This document shows, piece by piece, positions 50,603 through 58,519 of a DNA stretch of 58,519 bases; the first letter of the stretch is position 1; each line of letters starts with the position of its first letter. A program made the position numbers and the translations under genes. The notes under the pieces are model-generated. The model was not told the DNA's origin, did not search any database, and saw only the letters and a program-made list of their open reading frames with translations. The stretch is from Rhizomonospora bruguierae (lineage in GTDB: Bacteria; Actinomycetota; Actinomycetes; Mycobacteriales; Micromonosporaceae), in assembly GCF_018397995.1 (NCBI RefSeq), contig NZ_BBQH01000081.1, forward strand, positions 1 through 58,519, given 5' to 3'.

Positions 50603-51924
50603 TGGCGGCGGCGCTCGTGGTCGACCTCGGCGCGGCATGCGCGCGGGCGGCGGTGTTCGACAGCGGGGACGCCTGGCTGGTGCCGGACCCGGCGGACGGC
50701 TCCGGCCAGTGGCCGGCCGCCGCGTACCTGGACCCGGCCGAGGGCCTGGCCTTCGGCGCGCTGGCCGAGCGGCACCGCCCGGCGGAGCCGGCCAACTACG
50801 CCGGCCGTTTCGTCCGCACCCTCGACAGTGACGCGCCCGTCACGCTCGGCGACCACCGGTACCGCCCGGTGGACCTGGTGGCCGGGCTGCTGGCCGCGAT
50901 CGGCGCGGCGGCGCGGCGGCGGCACGGCGGGGTGGTCGACCGGCTGCTGCTCACCGTCCCGGTCAGCTACACCGGCGCCGACCCGCGCCGGGAGTGGCTG
51001 ATCGCGGCCGGCGAGGCGGCCGGCTTCGGGGTGGTGGAACTGCTGGCCGAGCCGCTCGCGGCGGCGCACGCGCCCGGCTCCGGTCCGGCGCTGCCGTCCG
51101 GCAGCCGGCTGCTGGTGTACGGGCTGGGCGCCTCGGGTTTCTCCACCGCCCTGGTGGAACTGGACCGGCACGGGCACCGGGTGCTCGCCCAGGCGGGGAT
51201 CGACGGGCTGGGCGGCGACCCGCTGGACGCGCTGATCGCCGAGCACATCCGGGCCAGCGCGCAGCCGTGGCGGGAAACCGCGCTCACCGGCGCCTCGGCG
51301 GCCGACGCCACCCGGCTCGACCGGGCCGTGACGGACCTCGCCCGGCAGGTCCGGGAGGGACTGAGCGACGGGCCGGTGGTCGAGCGGAGCCTGCTGCCGG
51401 ACACCCCGCCGTACCGGCTGACCGCCGACGAGTTCGCCGCGCTGGCCGAGCCGCTGCTGCGCCGCACGGTCGAGTGTGCGGAGCAGGTGCTGGCCGAGGC
51501 CGGCGCGGCGCCGGACGAGGTGCTGCCGGTCGGCGGCGCGACCCGGATGCCGCTGGTCACCCGGCTGCTGGCCGGCGCGTTCCACCGCCCCGTGCGCCGG
51601 TTCCCGGAGCCGGAGCTCGCGGTGGTCCGCGGCGCGGTCGGCTGGCTGCCCCGCAGCGGGCCCCGCGTGATCGCGGCGGAGACGCCCGGCGGCCGGACCG
51701 TGCCGCTAGCGTTCCCGATCCCCGGCGGCGGGGGAACCCTGGTCCGCTGGCTGGTCGAGCCGGGCGAGCCGTACGGGGCGGGGCACCCGCTCGCCCGGGT
51801 CCGGCTGCCCGGCGGCGCGCTGTGGGACCTGGTCGCCGCCGCCCCCGGGGCGGTGGACCGGTTCCTGGTCGGCCCCGGCACCCCGGTCGCGGCGGGCGAA
51901 TGGCTGGCGGTGGTCCGCGCCTGA
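50602..51924 (+). CDS. Second divergent Hsp70-type ATPase with lipoyl-like C-terminus
   Basis: A 440-residue paralogue of the preceding protein. It keeps the ATPase fold: ALVVDLGAACARAAVFD, LLLTVPVSYTGADPRREWL, LLVYGLGASGFSTALVELD (altered phosphate-2) and VLPVGGATRMPLVTRLL. Residues about 373-440 form the same lipoyl-like module: VRWLVEPGEPYGAGHPLARV, VAAAPGAVDRFLVGPGTPVA, ending EWLAVVRA, again without an attachment Lys. No propeller-like tail and no substrate domain. The ATG shares one base with the preceding stop (TGATG), so the two proteins are translationally coupled and probably work together. Confidence 0.82.
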   Translation: MAAALVVDLGAACARAAVFDSGDAWLVPDPADGSGQWPAAAYLDPAEGLAFGALAERHRPAEPANYAGRFVRTLDSDAPVTLGDHRYRPVDLVAGLLAAIGAAARRRHGGVVDRLLLTVPVSYTGADPRREWLIAAGEAAGFGVVELLAEPLAAAHAPGSGPALPSGSRLLVYGLGASGFSTALVELDRHGHRVLAQAGIDGLGGDPLDALIAEHIRASAQPWRETALTGASAADATRLDRAVTDLARQVREGLSDGPVVERSLLPDTPPYRLTADEFAALAEPLLRRTVECAEQVLAEAGAAPDEVLPVGGATRMPLVTRLLAGAFHRPVRRFPEPELAVVRGAVGWLPRSGPRVIAAETPGGRTVPLAFPIPGGGGTLVRWLVEPGEPYGAGHPLARVRLPGGALWDLVAAAPGAVDRFLVGPGTPVAAGEWLAVVRA

Positions 51925-52010
51925 GAATCCGCCCGGCGGCCACGCCGGCGGTGGTACGAAACGTGGGAATCCGCTCGCGGCGGCTCACCCCCCGGGGTTA
52001 CCTTCGCCGC

Positions 52011-52889
52011 ATGATCGCGCTGCGGGAGGTGATGACCGACGCCGACTACCACGCCTGGCGGCAGATCCGCCTGGCCGTGGCGCCGGACGGCGCGGTGCCC
52101 TCGGTGGCCCGGCTGCGGGCCGGCGCCGCACCGGAGCGCCTGCTGCTGCTCGCCACGCTGGACGGTGAGGTGGTCGGCGCGGGGATGGTCGGGCCGTCCG
52201 ATCAGGCCGGTCGGGCGGCGGTGACGCCGCGGGTGCTGCCCCACGCGCGGCGCCGTGGCGTCGGCGGTGCCCTGCTGTACGGGCTGGCCGCGCACGCCAC
52301 CGAGCAGGGCTTCCCGCTCGCGCTCGGGCACACGGACGACGCGGTGGGCGTCGCGTTCGGCGCCCGGTTCGGCTTCGTGGAGGTCGAACGGCAGGCGGAA
52401 CAGGTCCGCCCGGTCGGCGTCGAGCGCTCGCCGGCGCTCCCGGCGGGCGTATGGATCGTCTCCGTCGCCGAGCAGCCCCACCGCTGGCCCGAGGCGTACG
52501 AGTCGGTCGCCCGGGGCGCGCTCGCGGGGCTGCCCGGCCAACCGCCCGTGACGCCCGCCCAGTGGCAGCGGGAGTGGCTCACCGACCCGGCCGCGATGTT
52601 CGTCGCGCTGGCCGGGGACGGGGTGATCGGCTGCGCCGGCCTGCTCACCCGCGCCGGCCACCCGGAGCGAGCGGAGCACGGCCTCACCGCTGTCCGTCCG
52701 CAGTGGCGCCGCCGGGGCGTGGCGACCGCCCTGACCCGGCACACGCTCGCCTGGGCCGCCCGCAACGGCGTCCGCGAGGTCGTCGCGCGCACCCGGCGGG
52801 GCGGCGAGGACCTGCGCCGGCTCAACGAACGGCTCGGCTACGCGTACCGCGCCCAGAGCATCGCCCTCCAGGCGCCCCTGCCGCTGTGA
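52011..52889 (+). CDS. Tandem GNAT acetyltransferase
   Basis: A 292-residue protein with two GNAT domains. The first (about 1-150) has LREVMTDADYHAWRQIRLAV and the acetyl-CoA-like loop PHARRRGVGGALLYGLA; the second (about 160-292) has GCAGLLTRAG and VRPQWRRRGVATALTRHTL, then NERLGYAY. Substrate unknown. ATG at 52011 sits 10 bases after GGTTACC, with no ribosome binding site, so it may be leaderless. Its 3' end overlaps the convergent gene by 68 bases. Confidence 0.85.
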   Translation: MIALREVMTDADYHAWRQIRLAVAPDGAVPSVARLRAGAAPERLLLLATLDGEVVGAGMVGPSDQAGRAAVTPRVLPHARRRGVGGALLYGLAAHATEQGFPLALGHTDDAVGVAFGARFGFVEVERQAEQVRPVGVERSPALPAGVWIVSVAEQPHRWPEAYESVARGALAGLPGQPPVTPAQWQREWLTDPAAMFVALAGDGVIGCAGLLTRAGHPERAEHGLTAVRPQWRRRGVATALTRHTLAWAARNGVREVVARTRRGGEDLRRLNERLGYAYRAQSIALQAPLPL

Positions 52890-53790
52890 GCTCACCACCC
52901 GGCCTCCACTCCGGCCCCCACAGGCGCTCGGCCATCTTCCGGTCACGCCGGGCAAGAGCCTGCCGAACTTCCCGCACGACCCTCGGGATGTCGCGCCGCA
53001 CCCGCTCGAGAGGTACGTGAACCACGATCCAGCCGGCCACGGTCAACGCCGCCGTCTGGCGCATGTCATACACGACCGCCACTCGCTGATCGGGCCACGC
53101 CATCTCCACCCGCAGCTCCAGGCCGCTGGGGTACGCCACCACGTAACCGACTGCCGGTCGCGGAACATCGGCCAGGACCAGCAGCGCCCGCAGCCGTGAC
53201 CCGAGCGGGTGGCCGCCGGCCTCGTCGGCGATGCCGAACGCGATCCGGCAGCGTCTGCTGCCCCGCCGGCCGTTGTGCCGCACGAGCAGCGCGTCCAGGT
53301 CCGCGCGGGCGACGATTCCGCTGTGGAGCATCGCGTCGAGGATCGGCACCGAGTCGGCGGGCGAGAGCCAACGGGCGACATCCCAGGCGGCGCGGATGGC
53401 AGTGGTGCACGGCGGCTCGGCGTGCAGGAGCACCTCGTCGTAGCACATCTCCCCGACGTGCACCCGCAACCTGCTCTGCGCACTGACCCGAACGGACGGT
53501 GGCGACACGACGTGCACCGGGTCGTTGAACCCCGCCGCCACGGTGACTCCGTGAAGGACGGCCGCTGACGGCCCTGCGGCTACCGCCCCTTTCGGGAGGC
53601 GAAGCGCCGCCGCCCGGCACATCAACCGGTGATCCTGCTCCAACCGCGCATCCGCGTACACGTCCTGGAGCAGCCGGACCCACGCCCGGCTCCGCAGTTG
53701 ATGCTCGGTCAACAAACCGGCGCGGATCGCCTCGGTACCGCGGAAGACCCGGAACTCAAGCACTTTGGGACGCAGCGGTCGCGGTGGCAC
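52822..53790 (-). CDS. AbiEi/DUF559-like protein, copy 2
   Basis: A 322-residue paralogue of the protein at 37834. It has IRAGLLTEHQLRSRAWVRLL, YADARLEQDHRLMCRAAALRL and GPSAAVLHGVTVAAGFNDPV at the N-terminus; identity to copy 1 over this region is high by eye (about two thirds). The C-terminal region has LELRVEMAWPDQRVAVVYD and then GWIVVHVPLERVRRDIPRVV, again lacking the H-x-x-x-R-D stretch of active DUF559 proteins. Codon use is ordinary here, unlike copy 1. GTG at 53788-53790 is chosen because GGAGGG lies 5 bases upstream and the alignment with copy 1 starts there. It runs 68 bases into the GNAT gene. Confidence 0.7.
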   Translation of the reverse strand: MPPRPLRPKVLEFRVFRGTEAIRAGLLTEHQLRSRAWVRLLQDVYADARLEQDHRLMCRAAALRLPKGAVAAGPSAAVLHGVTVAAGFNDPVHVVSPPSVRVSAQSRLRVHVGEMCYDEVLLHAEPPCTTAIRAAWDVARWLSPADSVPILDAMLHSGIVARADLDALLVRHNGRRGSRRCRIAFGIADEAGGHPLGSRLRALLVLADVPRPAVGYVVAYPSGLELRVEMAWPDQRVAVVYDMRQTAALTVAGWIVVHVPLERVRRDIPRVVREVRQALARRDRKMAERLWGPEWRPGGELTAAGAPGGRCSGRGTRSRAVR

Positions 53791-54080
53791 AGGAACCCTC
53801 CATGGTCGGGCGGGGTGAACAGTTCTTGGTTCCACAACGGTCAGTGGGATGAGCCGAACCTGTGATTTCCTGAGTGGCCCGGCGCCGGCCGGTCAGGCGA
53901 TGTCAACGCTCAGGGTGCATTTGGCGTCAGTCGGATCTCGGCGAACAACCGGTCCCACGTACAGGCTGGCTGATCCATGACTGTACGGAAATGTCCCGCC
54001 GGTGCATTGACGGTGCACTTTCGGACCCACACATGCGGTTACCATGGCGACAAGCGCCGCAGTCCGGGAAGGGCGTTGCG

Positions 54081-55445
54081 ATGACCACCGTGGTGATGTG
54101 GACCGGCTGGGAGGCCAACGCTCTGCGTAAGGCGTTGCGAATGAGCGTGACCGACTTCGCCGAGCACCTGGGGGCCGCGCGGCGCACGGTCGCCACATGG
54201 AGCAGCCGAGGTCGGGGCGTCCAGCTACGTGCCGATATGCAGGCCGCGCTGGACACCGTGCTGATGCGGGCCGCACCGGAGGTCAAGGAACGCTTCGAGA
54301 AGCTCATGGCAGCGGGTGGCGGCGGCGCATCCGCGGTTCTCGCAATCTCCGGCTCCGCCACGATCCCGGGGCCAGCGGTCGATACTGGCGAGGGCACTCT
54401 CGGCGGTCCTGACCAGGATGGTGACATGCGGCGCAGGGGTCTTCTCGCGGGAGCGATGCTGCGCGGCGTTGCTGTCCTTCCTGCGGTCACGCACCTACTC
54501 GACGTGCTGGTGTCAGCAGGGCATCCGGCCGCCGGGCCGGGCACGACGCCTCCTTCCCGGCTATGCCTGGCCAAGGGAGTCGCCGCTGCGAAGGCCGACT
54601 ATCAGGCGTGCCGTTACAAGCAGGTCCTCGACCGGCTCGTGGTACTGCTTCCCGATCTAGCCCTGGCGAGATCGGAAAGCGGCGGCGACGAGCGGGAACA
54701 GCTGGCTACGCTGGCCGCGGATCTCTATCATGTCGTGGGCAGTGTGCTTCTGAAGGTCGGCGATCAAGCGATGGCACTCGTCGCGGCCGAACGCAGCCGC
54801 CACTGCGGGCTCGCCAGCGAGGACCCGGTGGCGGTGGGCACCAGTGCCCGGATCATGACCCATGCGCTGATGGCGAACGGCCACGCCCGTCGTGCCTTGC
54901 ACCTCGCGCAGGCCGCAGCCAACGACCTGGATCGGGCTACCCGGCTCAGTTCCGTAGACGCGGTCGCCGTGTACGGGGCGCTGATGCTGCGCGGCGCGAT
55001 CGCAGCCGCGAGGGCAGATGACCGGGACGCCGCTGCCACGATGCTGGACGAGGCATCGCGAACCGCCACCAGGCTGGGGTACGACGGCAACGATCGCTGG
55101 ACCGCATTCGGTCCGGGCAACGTGCTGCTACATCGGGTCAATGTGGCCCTCACGCTCGGCGACGCGGGCGGCGCGATCTCCCTCGCCCGCCAGATCCAGC
55201 TCGACAAGATCACACTCGCCGAGCGCAAGGCGGCGCTGTTCGTTGACGTAGCGCAGGCGTACACGCAATGGGGCCGCCACGAGGAGGGGCTATCGGCGCT
55301 GAGGACGGCGTACCGCGTAGCGCCGGAGGAGATCCGCCACCGGCCGGCTGCGCGGAAGATCGTTGGTGACCTCGCTGTTCTCTCCCGAGGCGGGGTACGA
55401 GCCGAGGTCACCACCTTCGCCGCCGCGGCAGGAATCCGCCTGTGA
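54081..55445 (+). CDS. HTH-TPR regulator paired with a flavoprotein
   Basis: A 454-residue protein. The N-terminal HTH (about 10-55) reads ANALRKALRMSVTDFAEHLG and ARRTVATWSSRGRGVQL. A linker with GGGGASA follows, then TPR-like repeats from about 160 (KADYQACRYKQVLDRLVVLL, NGHARRALHLAQAAANDLDR, GRHEEGLSALRTAYRVAPEE). Similar HTH-TPR proteins next to flavoproteins are found in many Streptomyces and Micromonospora genomes. ATG at 54081 behind GGGAAGGG. The leader (53791-54080) has CGGTGCA repeated near 54000. The stop overlaps the next start (GTGA). Confidence 0.82.
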   Translation: MTTVVMWTGWEANALRKALRMSVTDFAEHLGAARRTVATWSSRGRGVQLRADMQAALDTVLMRAAPEVKERFEKLMAAGGGGASAVLAISGSATIPGPAVDTGEGTLGGPDQDGDMRRRGLLAGAMLRGVAVLPAVTHLLDVLVSAGHPAAGPGTTPPSRLCLAKGVAAAKADYQACRYKQVLDRLVVLLPDLALARSESGGDEREQLATLAADLYHVVGSVLLKVGDQAMALVAAERSRHCGLASEDPVAVGTSARIMTHALMANGHARRALHLAQAAANDLDRATRLSSVDAVAVYGALMLRGAIAAARADDRDAAATMLDEASRTATRLGYDGNDRWTAFGPGNVLLHRVNVALTLGDAGGAISLARQIQLDKITLAERKAALFVDVAQAYTQWGRHEEGLSALRTAYRVAPEEIRHRPAARKIVGDLAVLSRGGVRAEVTTFAAAAGIRL

Positions 55446-56002
55446 GCGACGGGCACCTGCAGATCGTCGTGTGCGGCGCCGGCCCCGCCTCCGACGTCGC
55501 CCGGCTGATCGTGGTGGCTCGCGAGGCATCGTGGACGATGGCGGTCACCGCCACGGCGAGCGCGGCGAACTTCATCGACATACCGGCGATCGAGCGGCTC
55601 ACCGGGAACCCCGTGCGCACCTCGTATCAGACTGTTGGGAGGGGCCGGCGGGTTCCAACGTGGGTCGACGCACTGATCATTGCCCCGGCCACGTACAACA
55701 CGGTGAACAAGATAGCCCTGGGCATCGCCGACAGTTACCCGTTGACCTCGATCGCCGAATTGATCGGACGCAACGTTCCCACCGTGGTGGTGCCGTTCGT
55801 CAACGCGGCCCTGGCCGCGCGGGCACCCTTCCAACACGCGGTGGCCACGCTCCGGCAAGAGGGGGTACGGGTCCTGCTCGGTCCGGACGACGGATGGGAA
55901 CCACACCCGCCAGGCGGCGGAGCCGAGCGCCAAGCGGTGTTTCCCTGGGCGACGGCGTTCCGCACCGCAGCTCAGACGGCGCACCGGAGCGTGGACCAGT
56001 AG
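55442..56002 (+). CDS. Flavoprotein (HFCD / phosphopantothenoylcysteine decarboxylase-like)
   Basis: A 186-residue protein of the homo-oligomeric flavin-containing Cys decarboxylase fold (LanD/CoaC/flavoprotein). It has VVCGAGPASDVARLIVVAR, VTATASAANFIDIPAI, and the FMN-site segments VDALIIAPATYNTVNKIALG and DSYPLTSIAE. The PASANT-like motif is PATYNT. It probably binds FMN and oxidatively decarboxylates or reduces a small molecule. GTG start overlaps the regulator stop, so the two are made together. Confidence 0.82.
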   Translation: MSDGHLQIVVCGAGPASDVARLIVVAREASWTMAVTATASAANFIDIPAIERLTGNPVRTSYQTVGRGRRVPTWVDALIIAPATYNTVNKIALGIADSYPLTSIAELIGRNVPTVVVPFVNAALAARAPFQHAVATLRQEGVRVLLGPDDGWEPHPPGGGAERQAVFPWATAFRTAAQTAHRSVDQ

Positions 56003-56179
56003 CACCCGGGCCGATTCCGGCCGCGCACCACGCCCGCCCAGTCAGCCTCACGTGTTGATCAAGGACGTTCCACCCGTTGTTGATCTTTTCTGGCGGGTCG
56101 ATCAGCGACGGGCATTGTGGCGATCCGACGCGGCGGTCGGGTTCCTCCAACGGTTCGCTAGCGGGAAGGCGGCACGCCG

Positions 56180-56587
56180 TCAATCCCGCGGCTGCGTGTC
56201 GGGCGGCCGGAGCGAGCCGATGACCGCGATGGTGTGGCCGGTGCGGGGGCACTCCCAGACCGGCGACCTGCCCGAAAGCGCTGGCCGGAGCGGGTGCGAG
56301 CCGGGATGCTCGGAACACTCCGGCCACGTCGCCGGTAGGCCCTGGCGGCTCAGCGACTCCACGGTCCAGTCCTGCACCTGGTCTGCCACCTGGACAATCT
56401 GTTCTTGCCGGCTGAGGGTTTTCGGAACCTGCAGTTGGATCGCGAATCCGTGCTCGTCGTCATGGAGCGAGAGCGCATCATGCATCGGGTCGGAGAACAG
56501 GGGGACGTCAAAGCGGAGCCGCACCAGGGATGTCGCCATGAGGTCCCTGGCGACAGGGTGGAAGGCGTCAGGCATTTCGATGTCCAC
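56180..56587 (-). CDS. Conserved small hypothetical protein
   Basis: A 135-residue protein. The C-terminal part reads GLPATWPECSEHPGSHPLRP and VWECPRTGHTIAVIGSL, with two Cys and a His spaced like a small zinc ribbon. Similar tails occur in many actinobacterial hypothetical proteins. The first half has no motif I know. GTG at 56585-56587 behind GGGGGAG. 56003-56179 holds no gene. Confidence 0.7.
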   Translation of the reverse strand: MDIEMPDAFHPVARDLMATSLVRLRFDVPLFSDPMHDALSLHDDEHGFAIQLQVPKTLSRQEQIVQVADQVQDWTVESLSRQGLPATWPECSEHPGSHPLRPALSGRSPVWECPRTGHTIAVIGSLRPPDTQPRD

Positions 56588-56651
56588 CGCGTGCTCCCCC
56601 TAGATGATTAGGTCAATGCGTCAGCCGCAGGACTTGTTTCGCCATCTACCG

Positions 56652-57168
56652 CTACCTTACGTTATGCAGCTCGCCCCAGACGTGCAAGCTTCCGGCGCCG
56701 GTATTGCCGTTGACGCGTACGGTGAAGTAGAAGTAGTCGCCATAAGTGATTAGGTCGTTGTCGTCAACCGGCTTGAAGGTTCCGTGGAATTGGTAGTCCT
56801 TCGATACGACGTGCGGGGCCCGCCGAGACATGGCGGTGTAGTTGCGCCACCAATCCATACCCTGCTCTGTCACGGTGCTCGTGATGATGGACTGCACGGA
56901 CGAGCTTATTCTGAACCCCCACGGAGCAGTGGTCCCGCCGCAAGCGTGTTGGTAGGTGAAGTAGCCGTTGGCGTCACTCCATCCATAGGGTGTGGGCATC
57001 AGTTCCGGCAGCTGGGAAGTCCAAGGTAAGGCGACCAGTAATGATGTCGCTGCCACTTGTGTACGTCAGATGGACAGGTTCGGTGGCCTTTGGTCCCGCC
57101 ATTGCAGGGATAGGCATGGCCAGGCTAATGGCGGCCGCCAGAATCATGAATGTTGCTGCTCTTCGCAC
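56652..57168 (-). pseudogene. Secreted protein of unknown function, frameshifted
   Basis: A GTG at 57166-57168, behind GGGGAGG, starts a signal peptide MRRAATFMILAAAISLAMPI and mature sequence GPKATEPVHLTYTSGSDIIT. That frame ends at 56974. The continuation lies in another frame: GWSDANGYFTYQHACGGTTA, then DWWRNYTAMSRRAPHVVSKD and GDYFYFTVRVNGNTGAGSLH to the stop at 56652. The switch is between about 56990 and 57040. Joined, it would be about 170 residues. Base composition is less GC-rich than most of the window. Confidence 0.6.
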
Positions 57169-57193
57169 GGACTGCCTCCCCTTCTCGATAAGG

Positions 57194-57751
57194 CACATAC
57201 AGCACCACCCACGGTTGGTCGGTGTTGGCCTCTACCGCCTTGACCATCAGCGAGTGATCGACGCTGTCGAAGAACTTTTGGATGTCCAAATCGACCGCCC
57301 AATCGTACTCCCAGCAGCGTTTTCGGCATGTGCCTACCGCGTCCAACGCGGAGCGCCGTGGCCGGTAGCCATACGAGTCCCGATGGAACATCGGTTCCAC
57401 CCATTTCTCCAACTCCATGGCAACCACCGTTTACGCAATCCGATCAGCCACGGTCGGCACGCCCAGGATTCTTACCCCGCCATGCGATTTCGGTATCTCC
57501 ACCGCCTTCACCGGGGGTGGGAAGTAGCCGCCCGAGGACATCCTATTCCAGATCCGGTACAGATTACTCTCCAGATCGGCTTCGAACTTCTCTATCGAGC
57601 ACCCATCCACACCCGGCGCACCCTGATTGGCCTTGACTCTCAGGTACGCTTCCCATACGAGCCGCTTCGAGATCACAAACGGCTTTCCCGGCGACTTCAG
57701 CTCGCCCACTCGATCCCTCCCAGAATCTTCTGGTTGCCCGAACGAACTCAC
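57194..57751 (-). pseudogene. ltrA: Group II intron reverse transcriptase/maturase, N-terminal half with ochre stop
   Basis: Minus-strand GTG at 57749-57751 (MSSFGQPEDSGRDR). RT motifs 0-3: FVISKRLVWEAYLRVKANQG, APGVDGCSIEKFEADLESNL, PPPVKAVEIPKSHGGVRILG and VPTVADRIA, then TAA at 57431-57433, then in the same frame TVVAMELEKWVEPMFHRDSY, GYRPRRSALDAVG and YDWAVDLDIQKFFDSVDHSL. The usual reading is ADRIAQTVVAMELE, so a single C-to-T change (CAA to TAA) made the stop. Homology ends at WVVLYV (57194); the YADD motif, thumb and maturase domain are missing. Confidence 0.85.
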
Positions 57752-58200
57752 CTCGAATGGTCCAGCCCCTTCGCTCCCCCTCCATTACAGAGGGTTCCTC
57801 ACTACTATGAGCCGGTCCGAATGCCAACCCCGCGACAGTACTCAACGTCTTACGGTTTCTGCCGCTTGGCGCACTCCTTCTCGCCGCCGCTCCCCAGCGG
57901 TGGCAGTATCGGGGCTGGCCTTCCCACGTTCCACGTGAAAGCAGCAAACCGGGCTCGCGTCGCCTACATGCCGGGCACCGCCTGGCCAGTAACCGGGTAT
58001 CCGCCAGACTCATCCTGGAGCCTCGTGCACGCCCCAGTTCTGATGCCACCTAAAACTAATTTCGACACTTCAGCAGCGATTCGCTTGCGCTCGCCTTCCC
58101 GATTCCCACCTGACGCCTCTCACGGCGCCTTTTCCTCATCGCTCACCACGCCGGTCTTCAGCCAACGCAGCATGAGGCGGTTTGACACCACCCCCCGAAG
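57752..58200 (-). mobile_element. 5' ribozyme portion of the group II intron
   Basis: The 450 bases before the reverse transcriptase start show no gene. They read as structured RNA on the minus strand, with blocks such as GAGGAACCCTCTG and GGCGAGCGCAAGCGAATCGC that look like group II domain I helices. The 5' end may be near GTGAGCGATGAGG (about 58147), but I cannot fix it. No domain V or 3' end is found in the truncated side. Confidence 0.55.
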
Positions 58201-58261
58201 GGCGATGCCGAAGGGCCACAATCCTTCATCTCCCACGCAGCAGCACATCGATCGAGGTCTC

Positions 58262-58519
58262 CTACCTACATCCCAGCCTCTCCCTCTGCGCGCGTGGCAC
58301 ACACACGATCCGAGTCTTGTCCGGATGTAACTCCAGTCCGACCTCGGCCATCCTGGTCCGCAGCGCGGCCAGGACCATTCTCGCCTCCGCCAGCGTGCGG
58401 CAGTGGATCACCGCATCGTCGGCGTAACGCTCGAACGGGCAGCCGGGGAACACCCGGCCCATCCACATGTCGAACGCGTAGTGCAAGAACAGGTTCGCCA
58501 GGACAGGCGACACCGCAGA
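58262..58519 (-). pseudogene. ltrA: Second group II intron reverse transcriptase, YADD-containing fragment
   Basis: Open from the window edge on the minus strand: SAVSPVLANLFLHYAFDMWM, FPGCPFERYADDAVIHCRTL and LELHPDKTRIVCVPRAQRER, then a stop at 58262. The YADD catalytic motif is present. This is the central and palm region; the N-terminal part lies beyond the window. It lies upstream of the other fragment in the same orientation, so it belongs to a separate copy. The thumb and maturase domains are missing at its 3' side. Confidence 0.8.

Noticed and set aside
1-58519. tRNA, rRNA or an origin of replication
   Set aside because: No T-loop/anticodon pattern, rRNA core or DnaA-box cluster was recognised by eye; a covariance-model search could still find a tRNA that I missed.

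Overview
The window is very GC-rich, gene-dense and coded on both strands, with many GTG starts, 4-nt overlaps between genes and leaderless-looking starts. It carries a complete conservon (sensor kinase, roadblock protein, DUF742 protein, MglA-like GTPase, P450), a TTAGGCTAA-type iron box, and several families common in Micromonosporaceae. A filamentous actinomycete of the Micromonospora/Actinoplanes kind is the best inference. No rRNA, tRNA or CRISPR array was recognised, so the assignment rests on gene content only.

Layout. 1-1100 is a junkyard of mobile-element debris: an IS66-type transposase tail, a tyrosine-integrase fragment and the C-terminal end of a lantibiotic/thiopeptide dehydratase. 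1.3-2.5 kb is an L,D-transpeptidase lipoprotein and 2.6-3.8 kb a secreted beta-propeller protein. 4.0-8.97 kb is an iron-siderophore uptake operon (ATPase, binding lipoprotein, fused double permease, siderophore-interacting reductase) whose iron box touches the first start codon. 9-12 kb holds a 19-bp tandem repeat, an acyltransferase, a frameshifted PPOX gene and a pyruvoyl-dependent arginine decarboxylase. 12.17-13.4 kb is a c-di-AMP (ydaO) riboswitch leader followed by a secreted C39-type peptidase. 13.6-22.6 kb is a mix: acetyltransferase, P1 peptidase, DUF2332, TPR-GGDEF diguanylate cyclase, a Clp-N/HTH protein behind tandem palindromes, an M15 carboxypeptidase, an HxlR regulator divergent from an MFS exporter, and RNase HI.

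22.9-28.2 kb is the conservon with P450 and [3Fe-4S] ferredoxin, all overlapping or nearly so. 28.4-30.8 kb has a DUF2267 protein, RtcB, and a GDT1/UPF0016 manganese exporter under a yybP-ykoY manganese riboswitch. 30.9-35.8 kb has a hemerythrin, an ABC-2 exporter coupled to a NarL-type two-component system, and a methyltransferase. 35.8-39.8 kb is accessory: a FhuF-like [2Fe-2S] fragment overlapping an XRE-TPR regulator, an oddly composed AbiEi/DUF559-like gene, and an unknown secreted protein.

40.3-42.2 kb has a YcnI-like membrane protein, DUF3040 and DoxX. 42.5-48 kb is a hemicellulose locus: a GH10 xylanase lipoprotein, a LacI-family regulator flanked by two matching operators, a truncated Gfo/Idh/MocA protein and a GH3 glycosidase. 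48.6-51.9 kb is a tandem pair of divergent Hsp70-type ATPases that both carry a lipoyl-like C-terminal module without a visible attachment lysine; this is my best candidate for an undescribed system. 52-56 kb has a double GNAT protein, a second AbiEi/DUF559-like paralogue, an HTH-TPR regulator coupled to a flavoprotein, and a conserved small protein. 56.6-58.5 kb is broken DNA again: a frameshifted secreted protein and two partial group II intron reverse transcriptases, one stopped by a single ochre codon.
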